Below are positions 62,014 to 64,000 of a DNA stretch of 64,000 bases, piece after piece. The notes under the pieces were generated by a model. The model saw nothing but the letters and a program-made list of their open reading frames with translations, searched no databases and was not told the origin of the DNA. The stretch lies in NCBI RefSeq assembly GCF_900156175.1, contig NZ_FTMV01000006.1, forward strand, positions 124,001-188,000. Reading direction: 5' to 3'. The stretch comes from Janthinobacterium sp. TND4EL3. Lineage in GTDB: Bacteria; Pseudomonadota; Gammaproteobacteria; Burkholderiales; Burkholderiaceae_D. A program made the position numbers and the translations under genes. Numbering within the stretch: position 1 is the first letter of the stretch; every line of letters starts with the position of its first letter.

Positions 62014-63009
62014 CTATCGCGCGGCAACGGCCAATGGTTTGCCCAAGCTTACCAAGAAACGCTCGCATTCGGCAGCCAGCGGCGCATTCAGGGTCATCGT
62101 CTTGCCCGTTTCCGGATGCGTAAACGTGATCTGGTGCGCGTGCAGGAACATGCGTTTCAGGGCGCCGCGCGTGCTGTCGGCTTTCAACAGGGCGCGGTTG
62201 AGGGCGAAGTCGCCATATTTATCGTCGCCGGCGATGGGGAAACCGGACGAGGACAGGTGCACGCGGATCTGGTGCGTGCGGCCCGTCTTCAATTCCGCCT
62301 CCAGCAAGGCGAAGTTGTGATATTTATGCAACAGTGAAAATACCGTGTGCGACGCCAGGCCATCGGCCTGCACGGCCACCCTGCGCTCGCCTTCGGCCGT
62401 CGTATATTTATGCAATGGCAACTTGATATGCTGGCGCGCATTCTTCCAGTCGCCCGCCACGAGCACCAGATAGCGCTTGTCGGTGACGCCGTCGCGCATC
62501 TGTTCGTGCAAGTTCGTCAACGCGGAACGTTTCTTTGCAAGCAACAACAAGCCGGACGTGTCGCGGTCCAGGCGGTGCACCAGTTCCAGGAACTTGGCGT
62601 CGGGGCGCGAGGCGCGCAATTGCTCGATCACGCCGAACGACACGCCCGAGCCGCCATGCACGGCCACGCCGGCCGGCTTGTCGATGACGAGCAGCTGCGC
62701 ATCCTCGAAGATGATCTTGAATTCGGCGGCCGGCGCGCCCGTGGGCGCCTTTTCGGCCACGCGCACGGGCGGAATGCGCACCACGTCGCCGGCGGCGAGA
62801 CGGTACAGCTGATCGATACGACCTTTATTTACCCGCACTTCTCCCGATCGCAAGATCCGGTAGATATGGCTTTTAGGCACTCCCTTGCACACTCTTAATA
62901 AGTAGTTGTCGATGCGCTGGCCTGCTTCTTCCTCGGCGATCGTTACGAATTGGGCTTGCGGCTGAACCGGGGGTGTTGAAGGGGGAACAACATCATTTTG
63001 ACTCTTCAT
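62014..63009 (-). CDS. rluC: 23S rRNA pseudouridine synthase RluC
   Basis: The 331-residue enzyme modifies 23S rRNA uridines (955, 2504, 2580 in E. coli). It has an N-terminal S4 domain (RIDNYLLRVCKGVPKSHIYR) and the catalytic motif VHRLDRDTSGLLLLAKK. TGRTHQIRVHLSSSGFPIAG follows near the C-terminus. It is divergent from rne, the usual arrangement in many proteobacteria. Confidence 0.93.
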   Translation of the reverse strand: MKSQNDVVPPSTPPVQPQAQFVTIAEEEAGQRIDNYLLRVCKGVPKSHIYRILRSGEVRVNKGRIDQLYRLAAGDVVRIPPVRVAEKAPTGAPAAEFKIIFEDAQLLVIDKPAGVAVHGGSGVSFGVIEQLRASRPDAKFLELVHRLDRDTSGLLLLAKKRSALTNLHEQMRDGVTDKRYLVLVAGDWKNARQHIKLPLHKYTTAEGERRVAVQADGLASHTVFSLLHKYHNFALLEAELKTGRTHQIRVHLSSSGFPIAGDDKYGDFALNRALLKADSTRGALKRMFLHAHQITFTHPETGKTMTLNAPLAAECERFLVSLGKPLAVAAR

Positions 63010-63688
63010 TTACTATGTCTTCCCAGAAATCTCTCTAAGTCCTTCATTTTGAATATATAATTGTTTTTGCTGCGGCCCTGGCTGCTGCGAGTGTAAGAAT
63101 AAAAGCACATTTTACACAGGGGCGTCTCCACCGGCCTCGCCAAATTGCAAATTCGGTGGAAAAAAATGTATATGCACCATCCCTGCGCGAATCAAGGTTG
63201 CACCGTAGTTGTAATCGGATAACGCGTGGAGATGCTGAAGTGAGTGTGGGATTATAAGGATAAGTACCCGTTAGCGCGACTTATCGAGTCGGGCTCGCGG
63301 GTTGATGAAGTTGATAACGCTTGCCGTTTTCGCCAAATCCCGTATGCGGCCACCTGAGGTTGTCGATGAATAGGCTGAGGCCAAGCCTCGCCATCGCGAT
63401 CCCTGTAATGAGCCGGCTTACGATTTGGCTCTGAATTTGCTGACCACTTGCATTCTCTGCCCCCGGCATTCGGGCTGTTTCAGATGAGTTGCAAGTGTCC
63501 CGTGCACTCGGCATGACGATTGACCTCACCGCGCCTGTTGCGGCCGTAACGTATACCTCGTACGCGTTGTTGCTCCGCACGCCTGGGCATTTCCCCCGCC
63601 AACACTCCCGTTCTCGCATATATCCCTGTACTTCGCCGCTTCCCCGGAAGCGGCTTTGAGATGGCCTACGGGTCGCGGAGTTATAAAA
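63010..63688. other. rluC-rne divergent region and probable long rne leader
   Basis: This 679-bp gap contains promoters for rluC (minus, in the AT-rich part near 63030-63110) and rne (plus). RNase E mRNAs usually carry long, structured 5' leaders through which the enzyme controls its own level. The segment from about 63300 to 63688 fits this, including a strong hairpin at 63635-63654. No protein-coding gene is convincing here. Confidence 0.6.
63635..63654 (+). promoter_or_regulatory. strong hairpin in the rne leader
   Basis: GCCGCTTC (63635-63642) pairs perfectly with GAAGCGGC (63647-63654) across a CCCG loop, 34 nt before the rne start. It is followed by TTT and then by GGAG, so it could act as an RNase E target or limit ribosome access. 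Confidence 0.55.
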
Positions 63689-64000
63689 ATGAAACGCATG
63701 TTGTTTAATGCCACGCAGCAAGAAGAACTGCGCGTAGCGATTGTCGACGGACAAAAACTGATCGACATCGATATCGAGACAGCCGGGCGCGAACAGCGCA
63801 AATCCAACATCTACAAGGGCGTGATCACGCGCATCGAGCCTTCGCTCGAAGCGTGCTTCGTCAGCTATGGCGAAGACCGCCACGGCTTCCTGCCTTTCAA
63901 GGAAGTTGCCCGCACGTATTTCCGCGAAGGCGTCGACGTGCGCAATGCGTCCGTCAAGGAAGCGCTGCGCGAAGGCCAGGAAATCATGGTCCAGGTGGAA
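63689..64000 (+). CDS. rne: ribonuclease E, N-terminal part (3' end outside window)
   Basis: The first 104 codons are seen, beginning MKRMLFNATQQEELRVAIVD, then GQKLIDIDIE and the S1-domain lead-in KSNIYKGVITRIEPSLEACF, then FVSYGEDRHGFLPFKEV. This is the RNase E/G N-terminus. The divergent rluC and long leader favour rne over rng. GGAG lies 8 nt before the ATG. The gene runs off the window. Confidence 0.94.
   Translation, partial: MKRMLFNATQQEELRVAIVDGQKLIDIDIETAGREQRKSNIYKGVITRIEPSLEACFVSYGEDRHGFLPFKEVARTYFREGVDVRNASVKEALREGQEIMVQVE

Noticed and set aside
1-64000. CRISPR arrays, prophage, insertion sequences, tRNA or rRNA genes
   Set aside because: No regularly spaced direct repeats, transposase or phage proteins, cloverleaf-forming sequences or rRNA segments were seen.

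Overview
The window is GC-rich bacterial chromosome, densely packed and free of recognisable mobile elements, CRISPR arrays, rRNA or tRNA genes. Gene order (yicC, gmk, rpoZ, spoT, greB; rluC divergent from rne) and protein style point to a betaproteobacterium of the Burkholderiales, most likely Oxalobacteraceae such as Janthinobacterium. That placement is inference from gene content, not from a marker gene.

Layout. Positions 1-5.3 kb are housekeeping: the end of yicC, a small secreted protein, a DoxX-like membrane protein, gmk, rpoZ, spoT and greB. Positions 5.4-8.2 kb hold a membrane protein and a NarL-type two-component pair. From 8.3 to 30.4 kb lies a flagellar block on the + strand: a GGDEF diguanylate cyclase, fliC, flaG, fliD, fliS, fliT, a second FliK-like gene, a free-standing FlhB C-terminal homologue, ycgR, then fliE (minus), fliFGHIJK and fliLMNOPQR. 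An accessory insert at 30.4-33.8 kb carries a LysE-type exporter, its probable regulator argP (broken by a 16-bp tandem duplication) and a MarR/MFS efflux unit with a palindromic operator. From 33.9 to 44.9 kb the rod-hook operon flgBCDEFGHIJ and flgKL run on the minus strand, with flgA, flgM and flgN divergent. Positions 46.6-48.6 kb hold a CPBP-type membrane protein, an unknown protein and a SUI1-family protein. Positions 48.7-56.8 kb (minus) are flhB, flhA, flhF, flhG, fliA, motC and motD. The right end has an FAH-family hydrolase, rsuA, sppA, a Rieske protein, a HAD phosphatase, rluC and the start of rne.

How it works together. The window encodes nearly a whole flagellum: export gate (FlhAB, FliPQR, FliO), ATPase complex (FliHIJ), MS and C rings (FliFGMN), rod, hook and rings (FlgBCDEFGHIJ, FliE), junctions, cap and filament (FlgKL, FliD, FliC), chaperones (FliS, FliT, FlgN), the sigma28/anti-sigma switch (FliA/FlgM), a stator (MotCD) and placement factors (FlhF, FlhG). 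I found strong sigma28 boxes with exact 11-nt spacing before fliC, fliD, flgK and flgM, and a weaker one before the diguanylate cyclase. That cyclase and the PilZ protein YcgR would link filament production to c-di-GMP braking. flhDC, the chemotaxis genes and motAB are not in the window.

The points most worth checking are a candidate Fur-controlled small RNA at 59.58-59.83 kb (promoter, overlapping Fur-like box, structured body, terminator), the duplication that breaks argP, an FlhG with a degenerate P-loop, the free-standing FlhB-C/FliK-like pair, and a 13-bp motif shared by the fliL and flhB upstream regions.
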